Shown one piece after another: positions 45,191 through 53,917 of a stretch of DNA of 64,000 nt. This stretch comes from JAURVT01 sp049059935. Lineage in GTDB: Bacteria > Actinomycetota > Actinomycetes > Propionibacteriales > Nocardioidaceae. The position numbers and the translations under genes were made by a program. The stretch covers positions 1 through 64,000 of the forward strand of contig NZ_JBMGQR010000001.1 in NCBI RefSeq assembly GCF_049059935.1, read 5' to 3'. Positions within the stretch are counted from its first letter, which is position 1. Each line of letters begins with the position of its first letter. The notes beneath the pieces are model-generated. The model was not told the DNA's origin, ran no database searches, and was given only the letters and a program-made list of their open reading frames with translations.

Positions 45191-45275
45191 GTCCGGGTGG
45201 CGGAATAGGTAGACGCGCTAGCTTGAGGTGCTAGTGCCCGTATAGGGCATGGGGGTTCAAGTCCCCCCTCGGACA
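45191..45275 (+). tRNA. tRNA-Leu (anticodon GAG)
   Basis: Class II tRNA. Acceptor GTCCGGG pairs with CTCGGAC plus a discriminator A. Anticodon stem CTAGC/GCTAG encloses TTGAGGT, anticodon GAG. A long variable arm TGCCCGTATAGGGCA follows, and the T stem GGGGG/CCCCC holds TTCAAGT. The CCA end is not encoded. It marks the start of the accessory region. Confidence 0.95.
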
Positions 45276-45321
45276 CGACCTGGTGGGTTGAATCCCACTC
45301 ACCGGGTAGTCGCAGGATCAG

Positions 45322-45357
45322 GTCCCACCGTCAGGCCCACGAGCCCGACGGTGGGAC
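45322..45357 (+). terminator. 11-bp hairpin downstream of tRNA-Leu
   Basis: Arms GTCCCACCGTC and GACGGTGGGAC with a 14-nt loop, followed by TTCGTCGTTCT. Fits a factor-independent terminator for the tRNA, though the T-tract is weak. Confidence 0.65.
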
Positions 45358-45438
45358 TTCGTCGTTCTCGGGCAATCGCCCACCGTCGGCAGACCCCTTC
45401 CACGTGGACGACAACGACGGTCCGGCGGCGGCCTCGGA

Positions 45439-46545
45439 ATGCACGGGTCCGTAGACGGCGATCGGGGCGACTGCGCTCGAGGCCGAGGTCCAGACGGGTG
45501 CGTCCATGCCCAACTACGCACCACCGGCCGCCCACCGTGCCCGCCCGTCCGCCCACCGTGCCCGCCCGGTCACCCACGTGCCCGACGCGGCGCCCCGCCC
45601 AGGTGGTCCGGCTCCGATGCAGCCCGTCCCCACGTGTTCCCCGAGACCGGGCAGTCCGCCACCCACGACGAGTTCGTCGCCGCCCGCACCGCCGGCATCC
45701 CCCGGCTCGTGTTCCACAAGACCGGTGTCGACCCCGACGCCGAGCAGGCGGGATTCATCACCGCCGTGGGCGACTACTCCGTCGGGAGCTTCTGGGCCCA
45801 CTACGAGTCCGTACCGGAGCTTCAAACCCTGGCGACCAGGGCCATCCGCGAGCTCGAGGCCCAGCCGTCCCCGTTGACGTTCGAACCGCTGACGGAGTCA
45901 CCGAACGTGCAGTGGAAGGACGACTGGCACGCCGGCACGCCGTCGTTCGGGTTCGGTCACGTGGCCCCGTTCATCGAGCTCCACGCCGTCGACCTGGCCG
46001 GCAACGCACTGTCGGCCAGGCAGCTGGGCGACCTCGGCGACCCGCTGGTCACCAAGCTGCGGACCTTCGGGGTGCTGCCCGTCGCATCGGGCGCAGAGGT
46101 CGACGTCAGCGAGACGTCGGTGACGATCACCGTCCCGACGCCGGATCGCCGGTTCGACCAGGCGGTCCCCCATCGCTTCGCCGGTGTCAGGGTCACCAAG
46201 TCCGGGCAGGTGAGCGTCTGGTCGACCCTGCCTCACGACAACATGGGCGGGATGCTCGACGAGACCGACCTGAGGGCGACGCTCGTCGAGCAGCTCGGAG
46301 TCATCGGGGTCCTGGGCGTGTTGACCGGCGACCGGTTCGCCCTCGCGCCCGGTCTCGGCGGATCGATGAGCCGGGTCACCATCGCCTCGCCCGGCATCGC
46401 GCGCAGCTCTGTGTCAGGCTTCGGCTCGGACCAGCCGGTCCGCGTGGACCCTGACGAGTCGGTGTCGGCGGCCGCGTTCGACGTCGGCGCCGACGACGTC
46501 GCGAGGATCCTGGCTCGGTCCGTCATCACGAGGCTCGGCGGCTGA
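45439..46545 (+). pseudogene. 5'-truncated DUF4062-type protein remnant
   Basis: The frame is open for 368 codons, but only about residue 65 onward looks like real protein. The stretch HVFPETGQSATHDEFVAARTAGIPRLVFHKTG, then QAGFITAVGDYSVGSFWAHY and LQTLATRAIRELE, matches the second half of the DUF4062 domain (nucleotide-binding-like, often in defence or signalling proteins). Its usual first half, with the VFISST opening, is missing; in its place are Arg/Pro-rich residues over a tandem repeat (45529-45570). The C-terminal 250 residues (FEPLTESPNVQWKDDW onward) are of unknown type. No ribosome binding site is seen for any start. Probably a decayed gene next to tRNA-Leu. Confidence 0.6.
45529..45570. 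repeat. two tandem 21-bp units
   Basis: CGCCCACCGTGCCCGCCCG occurs at 45529 and again at 45550, adjacent and in the same orientation. It lies in the unconserved 5' part of the DUF4062 remnant. Confidence 0.7.
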
Positions 46546-46685
46546 CACATCGTGGGAGCGGTCGGCCTTGCCCTCCGCCAGCCACCTCTTCATCTGCCTG
46601 CTATTCCTGCTTGTCGCCGGTCTCGCCGTCCATCCCCGGATGGGGATCGCCAAATGAGACGCTCGGACCGATCGAGATTGGGACG

Positions 46686-46919
46686 CTACGACGGGTTGTC
46701 GCCAACTTGGCGCCCGTTACGGTTCATGCGACAACCGCAGTTCGCGCAGGTCCATCCACCGCGCAGTGCCTGACTGGCACTAGTTGGCTTGCGAAAGCGC
46801 GGAACCTTCTCGCCGCAATTGGGGCAGTTCGGTAGAGGCAAGAGCGTTGCAAGGCCGAGAACCGCCAGACCCCCGGCGATCCCGCCAACAACCCCGACAA
46901 TCAGCAAGCCTGTGAGCAT
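46686..46919 (-). CDS. Small membrane-anchored zinc-ribbon protein
   Basis: 77 residues: one N-terminal hydrophobic helix (GLLIVGVVGGIAGGLAVLGLATLL) and a cytosolic zinc ribbon with CPNCG and CANCGC pairs. The segment VPRFRKPTSASQALRGGWTCANCG is a recurring pattern in small bacterial zinc-ribbon proteins. Function unknown. ATG 46919 with an AGGAT stretch 8 nt upstream. The surrounding 46546-47205 is visibly less GC-rich than the rest and holds no other gene I can support. Confidence 0.7.
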   Translation of the reverse strand: MLTGLLIVGVVGGIAGGLAVLGLATLLPLPNCPNCGEKVPRFRKPTSASQALRGGWTCANCGCRMNRNGRQVGDNPS

Positions 46920-47205
46920 GGCCAGATCCTGTCATCCGAGTGCCTGCCGGAACGGCGTCTCGGACCCTCACAAACGTCCGCTGCCGTAAGCCGATCCCCA
47001 TCCGGACCGACAGTCGCGCGCCGGGATAGTTCTTGCGGTCGACATGGACGCTCGCAACGTGCGGGGATGTCGGGCGACAGCCGAACCTTCGCGCAATCGA
47101 GTAGGTCAGGCAGTTGAGCGCCACTTCGGGCCATCCGTGAGCTGTGTCCGATGCCGCACAGCCTGTCGGTCACCCAAGAGGCCAGGCGGTGCAACTCGCA
47201 CCGTG

Positions 47206-48753
47206 TCAGCGCGGCACTGACGTCTCGCGGTACTGCTGCGCGAGGACCCGCTTGACGAGCTTGCCGGTGGCCGTGCGTGGGAGCTCTTCGATGAAGTCGA
47301 CGGAGCGGGGGGCCTTGTAGTGCGCGATCCGCTCCCGGACAAAGGCGATGAGCTCGTCGGCGAGCTCGGGGCCGGTTGTGATGCCCTCGGCGGGCTGCAC
47401 GACGGCCTTCACCTGCTCGCCCATCTCGTCGTCGGGGACGCCGATGACGGCGACGTCCTGGACGGCGGGGTGGAGGACGAGGGCGTCCTCGGCCTCCTGG
47501 GGATAGATGTTCACGCCGCCGGAGATGATCATGAACGACGTGCGGTCGGTGAGGTAGAGGTAACCCTCGTCGTCGACGTAGCCGATGTCGCCGACGGCAG
47601 ACCAGGTCGGGTGGTCCGGGTGCTGCGCCAGGGCAGTCTTGTCGGAGTCGTTGTGGTAGCTGAACGGCATGGTGTCGCGCTCGAACCAGATGACGCCGAT
47701 CTCCCCCGGAGGTAGCTCCTCACCGGCCGGGTCGCAGACGTGGATGACTCCGAGCCCCGCGCGTCCGACGCTTCCGGGGTGCTCGAGCCAGTCCTGCGGT
47801 CCGATCAGGGTGATGCCGTTGGCCTCGGTGGAGGAGTAGTACTCGTGCAGGATCGGCCCCCACCAGTCGATCATCTGCTGCTTCACCTCGACCGGGCACG
47901 GAGCGGCTGCGTGAACGGCGACCTCGAGCGACGACACGTCGTACCTCGCACGGGTCTCGGCGGGCAGCTTGAGCATCCGCACGAACATGGTGGGCACCCA
48001 CTGGCTGTGGGTGACGCGGTGCTCTTCGATCGCGGCCAGGGCCTGCTCAGGGTCGAAGCCGTGGGCGAGCACGACGGTGCCGCCAAACCGGTGGACGATG
48101 CCACCGAAGCGCAGCGGCGCCGCGTGATACAGCGGGGCGGCACTGTAGTAGACCGTGTCGGTCGAGAAGCCGTAAAGGGGGCCGAACACCGCGGCGAACA
48201 TGTCACCGGGCTCATCGACCTGGTAGGTAGGCAGGGGCGGCAGCACCCCCTTGGGGCGGCCGGTGGTGCCCGAGGAGTACAGCATGTCGGCACCGGCCGG
48301 CTGGCTCTCCGCACGCTCGGACGAGCCCGCAGCGAGCCCGGCCGCGTAGTCGTCAAACCCGTCCACCGGCCCACCGAACGCGAGGGCCAGCGTCACCGCC
48401 GGGCACTGGTCAAGCACGGCGACGGCCAGATCGGCAAGGTCACCCGACACGACCAGGACGCTCGCCCCGCAGTCGCCGACGATGTAGGCGGCCTCGGCGG
48501 CCGTCAAGTGGCTGTTGACGCCGGTGACGTAGAGCCCCGAGCGCATCGCCGCCCAGTAGATCTCAAAGATCTCCGGAGCGTTCGTGCTGAGGAAAGCCAC
48601 ATGGTCCCCGGGCTGCAGACCGTGACCGCGCAGCAGCGACGCCAGCCTGGCGGACCGCTCGTCGAGCTCGGCGTAGGTGGTCACGGCGTCGGTGTCCGCG
48701 TCGACGATCGCAGCACGGTTGGGCGCCGACGACGCGAAGGTGCCTGGGTACAA
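47206..48753 (-). CDS. AMP-dependent acyl-CoA synthetase/ligase
   Basis: 515 residues of the ANL superfamily. The phosphate loop is YSSGTTGRPKGVLPP, then the acyl-site region YYSSTEANGITLIG, the AMP-binding GDIGYVDDEGYLYLTDRTSFMIISGGVNIYPQE hinge, and the catalytic Lys in RTATGKLVKRVL. It activates a carboxylic acid, probably a fatty or aromatic acid, to its CoA thioester. The start is TTG 48753: GAGGAG stands 7 nt before it and the fold begins there. An N-terminal extension to 49077 would run through the divergent tetR gene. It faces that tetR gene. Confidence 0.88.
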   Translation of the reverse strand: MYPGTFASSAPNRAAIVDADTDAVTTYAELDERSARLASLLRGHGLQPGDHVAFLSTNAPEIFEIYWAAMRSGLYVTGVNSHLTAAEAAYIVGDCGASVLVVSGDLADLAVAVLDQCPAVTLALAFGGPVDGFDDYAAGLAAGSSERAESQPAGADMLYSSGTTGRPKGVLPPLPTYQVDEPGDMFAAVFGPLYGFSTDTVYYSAAPLYHAAPLRFGGIVHRFGGTVVLAHGFDPEQALAAIEEHRVTHSQWVPTMFVRMLKLPAETRARYDVSSLEVAVHAAAPCPVEVKQQMIDWWGPILHEYYSSTEANGITLIGPQDWLEHPGSVGRAGLGVIHVCDPAGEELPPGEIGVIWFERDTMPFSYHNDSDKTALAQHPDHPTWSAVGDIGYVDDEGYLYLTDRTSFMIISGGVNIYPQEAEDALVLHPAVQDVAVIGVPDDEMGEQVKAVVQPAEGITTGPELADELIAFVRERIAHYKAPRSVDFIEELPRTATGKLVKRVLAQQYRETSVPR

Positions 48754-48795
48754 GACGGGGCTCCTCGGTGCGCGGGGGTGTGTGCGCGCAGTTTC

Positions 48796-48843
48796 GTACC
48801 GGTCAGCACTGACTGTCAACGCAGCGGGTCGCGGTACGGTACC
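48796..48843. promoter_or_regulatory. divergent operator region between acyl-CoA ligase and tetR
   Basis: Contains GTACCG/CGGTAC ends, the palindrome GTCAG-CA-CTGAC (48802-48813) and GGTAC-G-GTACC (48833-48843). The last overlaps TACGGT (48835-48840), which is 6 nt before the tetR ATG 48847, so the regulator probably represses itself. Confidence 0.55.
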
Positions 48844-48846
48844 TCG

Positions 48847-49488
48847 ATGACGGACACGCCGAGGGGCTTGGACGCCCCGGCGGACCCACGTCCACGACGG
48901 TCCCGCAGCGAGGTCAGCCAGCGGACCATCCTCGACGCCACGGTGCGCGTGCTCGTTGAGCACGGACACGCCGGAGCCTCGACCCTGCAGATCCAGCGGG
49001 AGGCCGGCGTGTCCCGCGGGCGGCTCCTGCACCAGTTCGCCTCCCGCGAGGCCCTGCTGGTCGCAGCCGTCAGCCACCTGGCCTCGATCTACATGACGTC
49101 GAGCGGGCAGCTCTCAGCCTCCCTCCCCGACAGCTCCCAGGACCGCGTCAACGCGGCGGTCACAGACATGTGGGCGAACTACCAGCAGGACCACTTCTGG
49201 GCCGCCACCGAGCTGTGGCTGGCCGCCCGTCACCACCCCGCGCTCGCCGAGGCGCTGCGCCCGGTCGAGCATGTCGTCGGGGAGCGGGTGCGCGCCGCCA
49301 CCGACTCGTACTTCGGGCCGACCCTGTGCGACCACCCGGACTACCGGGCGACCCGAGAGCTCCTCAACACCTCGATGCGCGGGGTGGCGCTGACTTACGC
49401 CTTCAACGGACGCCGCGACCGCATGGCCGACGACACGCACCTGCCGCAGTGGCGCGACCTCGCCTCCCGGTCGCTGCTTGACCCCTGA
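48847..49488 (+). CDS. TetR-family transcriptional regulator
   Basis: 213 residues. N-terminal HTH: SQRTILDATVRVLVEHGHAGASTLQIQREAGVSRGRLLHQFASREALL. The C-terminal ligand domain has no identifiable specificity. A Pro/Arg-rich head of about 20 residues precedes the HTH. It is divergent from the acyl-CoA ligase, so it likely senses an acyl-CoA or acid. ATG 48847 is leaderless with TACGGT at 6 nt. Confidence 0.88.
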   Translation: MTDTPRGLDAPADPRPRRSRSEVSQRTILDATVRVLVEHGHAGASTLQIQREAGVSRGRLLHQFASREALLVAAVSHLASIYMTSSGQLSASLPDSSQDRVNAAVTDMWANYQQDHFWAATELWLAARHHPALAEALRPVEHVVGERVRAATDSYFGPTLCDHPDYRATRELLNTSMRGVALTYAFNGRRDRMADDTHLPQWRDLASRSLLDP

Positions 49489-49590
49489 GGACGTCGACGT
49501 GCCGACCGAGGAGGTGTCGGCGTCGCGGGCCGACAGGAGACCAACACCCCAGTGTGGAGGTGTCCCCCGTCGATCTGGGCTCTGGACCTG

Positions 49591-50118
49591 TCAGCCGCCC
49601 GGCTTCGAGGTCGGTGCCGGCGCCCCGTCCTGACGGGGTGGCGAGATGACCAGCAGACCGCTGGTGGCCGAGGCGATCAGGGTCCCGTCCTCGGTGTGGA
49701 CCTTCGCCTCGGCTGTCATGTTGCGGCGCCCCGGATGGATGATCTCCGCTCGGGCTCGTAGTGTCCCGCTGCCGGGGCGGGCCGCCTTGTGGAAGCGCAC
49801 CTGCAGGTCCACCGTGGTGTAGGCGACGCCCTGGGGCAGCAAGGTCTGGCAGGCGCAGCCGCACGCCGAGTCCAGGATCGTGGCCAGGGCGCCGCCGTGG
49901 ATCGAGCCGATGGGGTTCATCAGGCTCTCGTCCGGCTCGAGGTGGAACTCGACGACACCGGGGTCGGCGAAGGCGATCTGGGCTCCGACCAGCGCGGCGA
50001 ACGGCGGTGCCGGCACCTCGCCGCTCACCAGGCCGCGGATGAAGTCGAGTCCGCTCATGGTGGCTGCGCGCGCCAGGACGGGCCCAGGGTCTACCCAGGA
50101 GACCTCCCTGGACCCCAT
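49591..50118 (-). CDS. PaaI-type hotdog thioesterase
   Basis: 175 residues. Hotdog fold with NPIGSIHGGALATILDSACG (the HGG active-site motif and helix), then QGVAYTTVDLQVRFHKAARPGSGTLRARAEIIHPGRRNMTAEAKV. It hydrolyses acyl- or aryl-CoA thioesters. An ATG 50118 and a GTG 50121 are both possible; GGGAGG lies 8 nt before the ATG. It could serve the nearby acyl-CoA ligase. The Pro-rich C-terminal tail is unconserved-looking. Confidence 0.87.
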   Translation of the reverse strand: MGSREVSWVDPGPVLARAATMSGLDFIRGLVSGEVPAPPFAALVGAQIAFADPGVVEFHLEPDESLMNPIGSIHGGALATILDSACGCACQTLLPQGVAYTTVDLQVRFHKAARPGSGTLRARAEIIHPGRRNMTAEAKVHTEDGTLIASATSGLLVISPPRQDGAPAPTSKPGG

Positions 50119-50260
50119 CACCGCCTCCCCAGCCGCGAGGTCGTGGTCCTCGTCGCTGCCGGCGGGCCGCCGAGCGGTCGAGCTCCTCGCTCGTCTGGGT
50201 GGTGCATCGTCATGGCTGCGTCTCCTTGGGTGGCGGGCGTTGGCGGGTCGTCGTGGCGGG

Positions 50261-51637
50261 TCACTGCTTCGCGGGCACCAACAGGGCGGCGAGGACGGCG
50301 GAGGCGGCGAACACTCCTGCCACGACCTCCACGCCCAGCTGGACGCCGTGGGCGACGACGACGGACCCCACGAAGCTGGAGCCCATCACCGAGCCGACCT
50401 GTCGGGCGGCGTTGACGGCGCTGGCGGCCATGCCGGCCTCCTCTGGGCGCACGCCGGCGATCGCGGCCGCCGTGCTGGGCGCGGCGACAAGTGCGATGCC
50501 GGCACCGATGGCGATCAGGGCGGGCCAGACCCGCAGGTAGCCGGCCGCGTCCACCTGACTCGCCAGCCCCAGGCTTGCCGCGGCGACCAGGACGAGTCCG
50601 GCCACCAGGGGCACCCGGAACCCCGCCCGACGCACCAGTCGGCCCGCGGCCATGGCCACGACGACGTAGGCGAGGAAGAGCGGAAGCAGACGCCACCCCG
50701 TCGCCAGCGCGTCCAGCCCCAGGTCGCTCTCGAAGTGCAGGACGAGCGTGATGGCCAGGCCGGTGAAACCGAACAGCGCGACGCCGGCCACCACCATGAC
50801 CGCGGCGAAAGCGGGGTTGGCCAGCAGCCTGACGTCGAGCATCGGTCGTCTCACCCTGCGTTCGACGTCGACAAACACGGCCGCGGCCACCGCGGCGGCG
50901 GCGAAGGCGGTCAGCGAGCGTGGGTCGTCGTACCCGTGCTGGCCGCCACCGACGAGGCCGTAAACGAAGCCGCCGATCGCCACGGTGCCGAGCACGGCGC
51001 CGGCGAAGTCCAGCTCGGCGTCGGGGTGGCGCGAATCGGTGACCAGTGAGAGAGCCAAGCCGGTGGCGAGCAGGCTGAGGACGATGACCGGCACGAACGT
51101 CAGGCGCCAGTCGTGGTGCAGCAGCACCCAACCGGCCGCGAGTGGGCCCACGGCCAGGCCCAGGCCCGAGCTGGCCACCCAGGTCGTGATCGCCTCGGTC
51201 CGACGGTGGGGGTCGGCGAAGGTCAGGCTCACGATCGACAGGCTGTTCGGGAGCACCAGGGCACCGCCGACGCCGGCGAGCAGCTCCCCGGCCAGCAGTG
51301 CGCCGAACGTGCGCGTCGACAGCACGAGTACGGCCGCGGCGGCCAGCACCAGGGTGCCGCACACGAAGGCCCGTCGACGGCCCCACCGGTCACCTGCCGA
51401 CCCCGCGGTCAGGATCAGGCTGGCGACCACCAGAGTGTACGAGCTCGGCACCCACACCAGGCTGGCCGGAGCCACGGCTAGGTCGGCGCCGATGGCACCG
51501 AGGGAGGAGACCGAGGCGGTGATGAGGAAGAACGTCACCATCGCACCCAGGCACGCCGCGACGAGAACCCCGGCCTCGCGGGACGAGAGTCTGGTCGAGG
51601 CCCGGTGGAGGTGGGCGACCTCGGGGACCGCGCTCAC
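50261..51637 (-). CDS. MFS drug/metabolite exporter (DHA2-type)
   Basis: 458 residues with about 14 membrane segments. Motif A-like GDRWGRRRAFVCG, GVGGALVLPNSLSIV (motif C region of exporters) and a GAGIALVAAPSTAAAIAGVRPEEAGMAASAVNAARQVG motif late in the protein, typical of the DHA2 group. Probably effluxes a toxic small molecule. It lies 142 nt downstream of the thioesterase start, same strand, and is divergent from the tetR gene whose operators lie between. Confidence 0.9.
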   Translation of the reverse strand: MSAVPEVAHLHRASTRLSSREAGVLVAACLGAMVTFFLITASVSSLGAIGADLAVAPASLVWVPSSYTLVVASLILTAGSAGDRWGRRRAFVCGTLVLAAAAVLVLSTRTFGALLAGELLAGVGGALVLPNSLSIVSLTFADPHRRTEAITTWVASSGLGLAVGPLAAGWVLLHHDWRLTFVPVIVLSLLATGLALSLVTDSRHPDAELDFAGAVLGTVAIGGFVYGLVGGGQHGYDDPRSLTAFAAAAVAAAVFVDVERRVRRPMLDVRLLANPAFAAVMVVAGVALFGFTGLAITLVLHFESDLGLDALATGWRLLPLFLAYVVVAMAAGRLVRRAGFRVPLVAGLVLVAAASLGLASQVDAAGYLRVWPALIAIGAGIALVAAPSTAAAIAGVRPEEAGMAASAVNAARQVGSVMGSSFVGSVVVAHGVQLGVEVVAGVFAASAVLAALLVPAKQ

Positions 51638-51828
51638 GGCAGGTCCGCCGGCGAGCCGGTGGGCATCGCCCTCGCCGCCCGGGTGACCGCGTCATCGCGG
51701 GGCTCGACCTCGTCCGAGACCGGCGTGGCGAGCAGCTTCGGGCCGAAGGCGCGGCCCGGGCCGCGGTCGCCGCCTGCGATGGAGGCCATTCGTCGCTGGC
51801 TCACGCTCACGCCCCTCTGCCTCGTTGC

Positions 51829-51842
51829 GGACCGATCGGTCC
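51829..51842. promoter_or_regulatory. TetR operator 1, GGACCGATCGGTCC
   Basis: A perfect 14-bp palindrome in the 254-bp gap between the MFS exporter and its divergent tetR gene. Its centre is 35 bp from the second copy. The rest of 51638-51891 holds no gene I can support. Confidence 0.65.
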
Positions 51843-51863
51843 GTGCTCATCCAACCACATGAC

Positions 51864-51877
51864 GGACCGGTCGGTCC
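51864..51877. promoter_or_regulatory. TetR operator 2, GGACCGGTCGGTCC
   Basis: A 14-bp palindrome, one base different at its centre from copy 1. It ends 2 bp before the TAGCGT box (51880-51885) of the tetR gene, so occupancy should block tetR transcription. Confidence 0.65.
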
Positions 51878-51879
51878 GG

Positions 51880-51885
51880 TAGCGT
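51880..51885 (+). promoter_or_regulatory. -10 box TAGCGT of the tetR gene
   Basis: TAGCGT, 6 nt before ATG 51892; leaderless. Confidence 0.5.
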
Positions 51886-51891
51886 GTCGAC

Positions 51892-52455
51892 ATGCCCCGA
51901 GCGCGAGACCCGCACACGCGTACGCGGATCCTCGACGCCGCCGTGCCCCTGTTCTACGAGCGCGGCGTCCAGGCCGTCGGCATGGCCGAGCTTGCCGCCG
52001 CCGCAGCGTGCGGCAAGAACGCGATGTACCGGGAGTTCGCCACCAAGGACGGACTCGTGCTGGCCTACCTGCGACTCTTCGGCGAACGCCGCAGGGAGTC
52101 CGAGCGCCTCGCCGTGACGGGCGCGGCGGACCCGCGCGACGCCATCAGGGCCATCGCCCTCGAGGTGGTCGCCAAGTCCGACCGGCCCGGCTTCCGTGGC
52201 TGTCCGCTGCGCAACTATCTGAGTGAGCTCGGCCACGCCGACGACGAGGTGTCGCTCTACGCGGAGCAGTGGCTGCGCGAGCGTCGCGCCACCGTCCAGA
52301 GCCTGGTCCGCGAGACCGAGGTGCCCGACCCGGAGGTCGTCGCCGACCAGGTGTGGTTGGCGCTGGAGGGCCTGTGGTCCAGCGCCGCCTACCCCGACCG
52401 GCGTCGACTCGGGGAGGCAGCACTCCGCCTTATCGATGACCTGATGAGCGCCTAG
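51892..52455 (+). CDS. TetR-family transcriptional regulator of the MFS exporter
   Basis: 187 residues. HTH region TRTRILDAAVPLFYERGVQAVGMAELAAAAACGKNAMYREFATKDGLVLAYL; C-terminal domain of the TetR_C type (GCPLRNYLSELGHADDEVSL). It is divergent from the MFS gene with two near-identical palindromes between. ATG 51892 is leaderless with TAGCGT at 6 nt. Most likely it represses both itself and the exporter until a ligand binds. Confidence 0.9.
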   Translation: MPRARDPHTRTRILDAAVPLFYERGVQAVGMAELAAAAACGKNAMYREFATKDGLVLAYLRLFGERRRESERLAVTGAADPRDAIRAIALEVVAKSDRPGFRGCPLRNYLSELGHADDEVSLYAEQWLRERRATVQSLVRETEVPDPEVVADQVWLALEGLWSSAAYPDRRRLGEAALRLIDDLMSA

Positions 52456-52627
52456 CCGGCCGCGCTCGGGAGTTCTGCTCCCCGCCCGCAGAGGAAACCC
52501 GAGTCGCGACACGCCACATCGAACCGCCACCCCCAGTTATCGGACCGCGGCCTCCGACGTCCCGCGCTGGATCGTCGACTGGATGAAGCGGGAAGCGCGG
52601 CTGGCTCGTCCAACCGCACGCTCAGTC

Positions 52628-53077
52628 TCAGACGACGCAGAACTCATTACCTTCCGGGTCCGCGAGTGTCGTGGCGTAGTGACCGACGAACTCGCCCTCG
52701 TGTGTGTGCAGCACGGTGGCGCCGAGCGCGGTCAACGTCGCGACTCTCGACCGGACCCGCGTCCTCCGTTCGTCGAGCGGCACCCCACGTCCGCCACCGA
52801 CCTGGACGTCGATGTGCAGCCGGTTCTTCACCACCTTGCTCTCCGGCACGACCTGGAACCACACAGCGGGCCCGACTCCCTTCGGGTCGACGATCCGGTC
52901 GCAGGCGTCGCCGGTCTCAGGCAGCTCGGTCTCGGGGACGCCGCCGCGTACGTAGAACTCGCGCCACGTCGGACTTCCCGCGGGCGGCGGAGCCGGTACG
53001 TAGTCGAGCGCCGCAGCCCAGCACGGGATCAGTCGGGCGGGATCCGAGCAATCCACCACGAGTTGAATCGTCGCCAT
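52628..53077 (-). CDS. VOC/glyoxalase-like domain protein
   Basis: 149 residues of the vicinal-oxygen-chelate fold, glyoxalase_6 type. Opening MATIQLVVDCSDPARLIPCWAAAL, middle VWFQVVPESKVVKNRLHIDVQV (metal-ligand His) and end VGHYATTLADPEGNEFCVV (metal-ligand Glu) are typical. Enzymatic role unknown. ATG 53077 chosen: the 12 residues upstream are not part of the fold. Between the tetR stop and this gene (52456-52627) I see nothing coding. Confidence 0.85.
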   Translation of the reverse strand: MATIQLVVDCSDPARLIPCWAAALDYVPAPPPAGSPTWREFYVRGGVPETELPETGDACDRIVDPKGVGPAVWFQVVPESKVVKNRLHIDVQVGGGRGVPLDERRTRVRSRVATLTALGATVLHTHEGEFVGHYATTLADPEGNEFCVV

Positions 53078-53238
53078 GCCGCAACTGTGTTCCCGCTCCC
53101 CCTGAAACCGCAAACTCCCTTGTTGTCGCGACGACTACCGGCGCCGTTCGCCATTGTGCGCGGCGGTCGTTCCGCGGGGGATCGCCTTGCGGGACCGGAC
53201 CATCGCCCCGTCTTACGGGCCCCGTGTATAGCGGCGGA

Positions 53239-53266
53239 TTGACGCGGTCTTGACGTCTGGTTAATG
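53239..53266 (+). promoter_or_regulatory. three 11-bp-spaced direct repeats (TTGACG, TTGACG, TTAATG)
   Basis: Hexamers at 53239, 53250 and 53261 lie on one face of the helix, the layout bound by OmpR/PhoB-type response regulators. CACCCT lies 10 nt after the last repeat as a possible -10. It precedes the DUF2231 gene. Related sites occur at 56364-56402 and 61373-61389. Confidence 0.6.
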
Positions 53267-53288
53267 ACCGGACGGACACCCTAAGCAC

Positions 53289-53307
53289 GGCCCGCGCTCC
53301 GCGGGCC
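53289..53307 (+). other. 8-bp stem-loop in leader of DUF2231 gene
   Basis: GGCCCGCG-CTC-CGCGGGCC, about 18 nt before the GTG 53326. It would sit at the mRNA 5' end if transcription starts near 53288. Might stabilise the message. Confidence 0.5.
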
Positions 53308-53325
53308 CACACCCAGGGAGCTCTC

Positions 53326-53778
53326 GTGTTCGACTCTTTCAACGGCCTGCCGCTGCACCCGCTCGTGGTGCACGCCGTGGTCGTGCTGCTGCCGCTGACG
53401 GTCGTCGGCGTCGTGCTGGTCGCGCTGCGGCCCGCGTGGCGCCAGAGGTACGGCTGGCTGGTCGCTGCGCTCGGCGTCGTCGGCGTCGCACTGATCCCGG
53501 TCGCCACGTCGAGCGGCGAGGCCCTGGAGCGTCGCGTCGGCGACCCCGGTGCTCATGCGGCGCTGGGCGACCAGCTGCTCTGGTTCTCGCTGCCGATGGT
53601 CGTCCTGCTCGTCGTGCTGCTCATGCTCGACCGCGCCGGCAGCGCCCGGAAGGCGATCACCACCGGTGTCGCGGTCTTGGCCGTCGTTGCCTCGGTCGCG
53701 GCCGGCGTCCAGGTGTACCGCGTCGGCGACTCCGGTGCCCGCGCCGCGTGGGGCGACACACCAGCCGCAGCCCGCTGA
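53326..53778 (+). CDS. DUF2231-family membrane protein
   Basis: 150 residues with four predicted membrane helices. HPLVVHAVVVLLPLTVVGV near the start and VYRVGDSGARAAWG at the end are the DUF2231 hallmarks; the conserved His pair suggests a metal or haem role, unproven. GTG 53326 with GGAG 5 nt upstream. First gene after the 11-bp direct repeats at 53239-53266 and so likely the head of the DUF2231-DUF3500-HupE-like run. Confidence 0.85.
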   Translation: MFDSFNGLPLHPLVVHAVVVLLPLTVVGVVLVALRPAWRQRYGWLVAALGVVGVALIPVATSSGEALERRVGDPGAHAALGDQLLWFSLPMVVLLVVLLMLDRAGSARKAITTGVAVLAVVASVAAGVQVYRVGDSGARAAWGDTPAAAR

Positions 53779-53917
53779 CCACTCCGGGCCCACGATCGGC
53801 CCGTGCACACGCGGCTCCATCCCGGGCCACAGGGGGCGCACAGGTCGAGCCCCCAGATTTCTCCTGAACACTCCGTCGGGCACATGCCCGTCAGACCTCG
53901 AACGGACACACCCCTTC

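Noticed and set aside
45529..45570. Tandem 21-bp repeat as att site or iterons
   Set aside because: Only two GC-rich units with no link to the tRNA 3' end sequence; more likely slippage in decayed DNA.
46901..47194. 97-codon minus-strand ORF upstream of the zinc-ribbon gene
   Set aside because: Overlaps the zinc-ribbon start, no ribosome site, no recognisable composition; likely chance.
48757..49077. N-terminal extension of the acyl-CoA ligase to 49077
   Set aside because: It would read antisense through the divergent tetR gene; the TTG at 48753 has a proper GAGGAG site and begins the fold.
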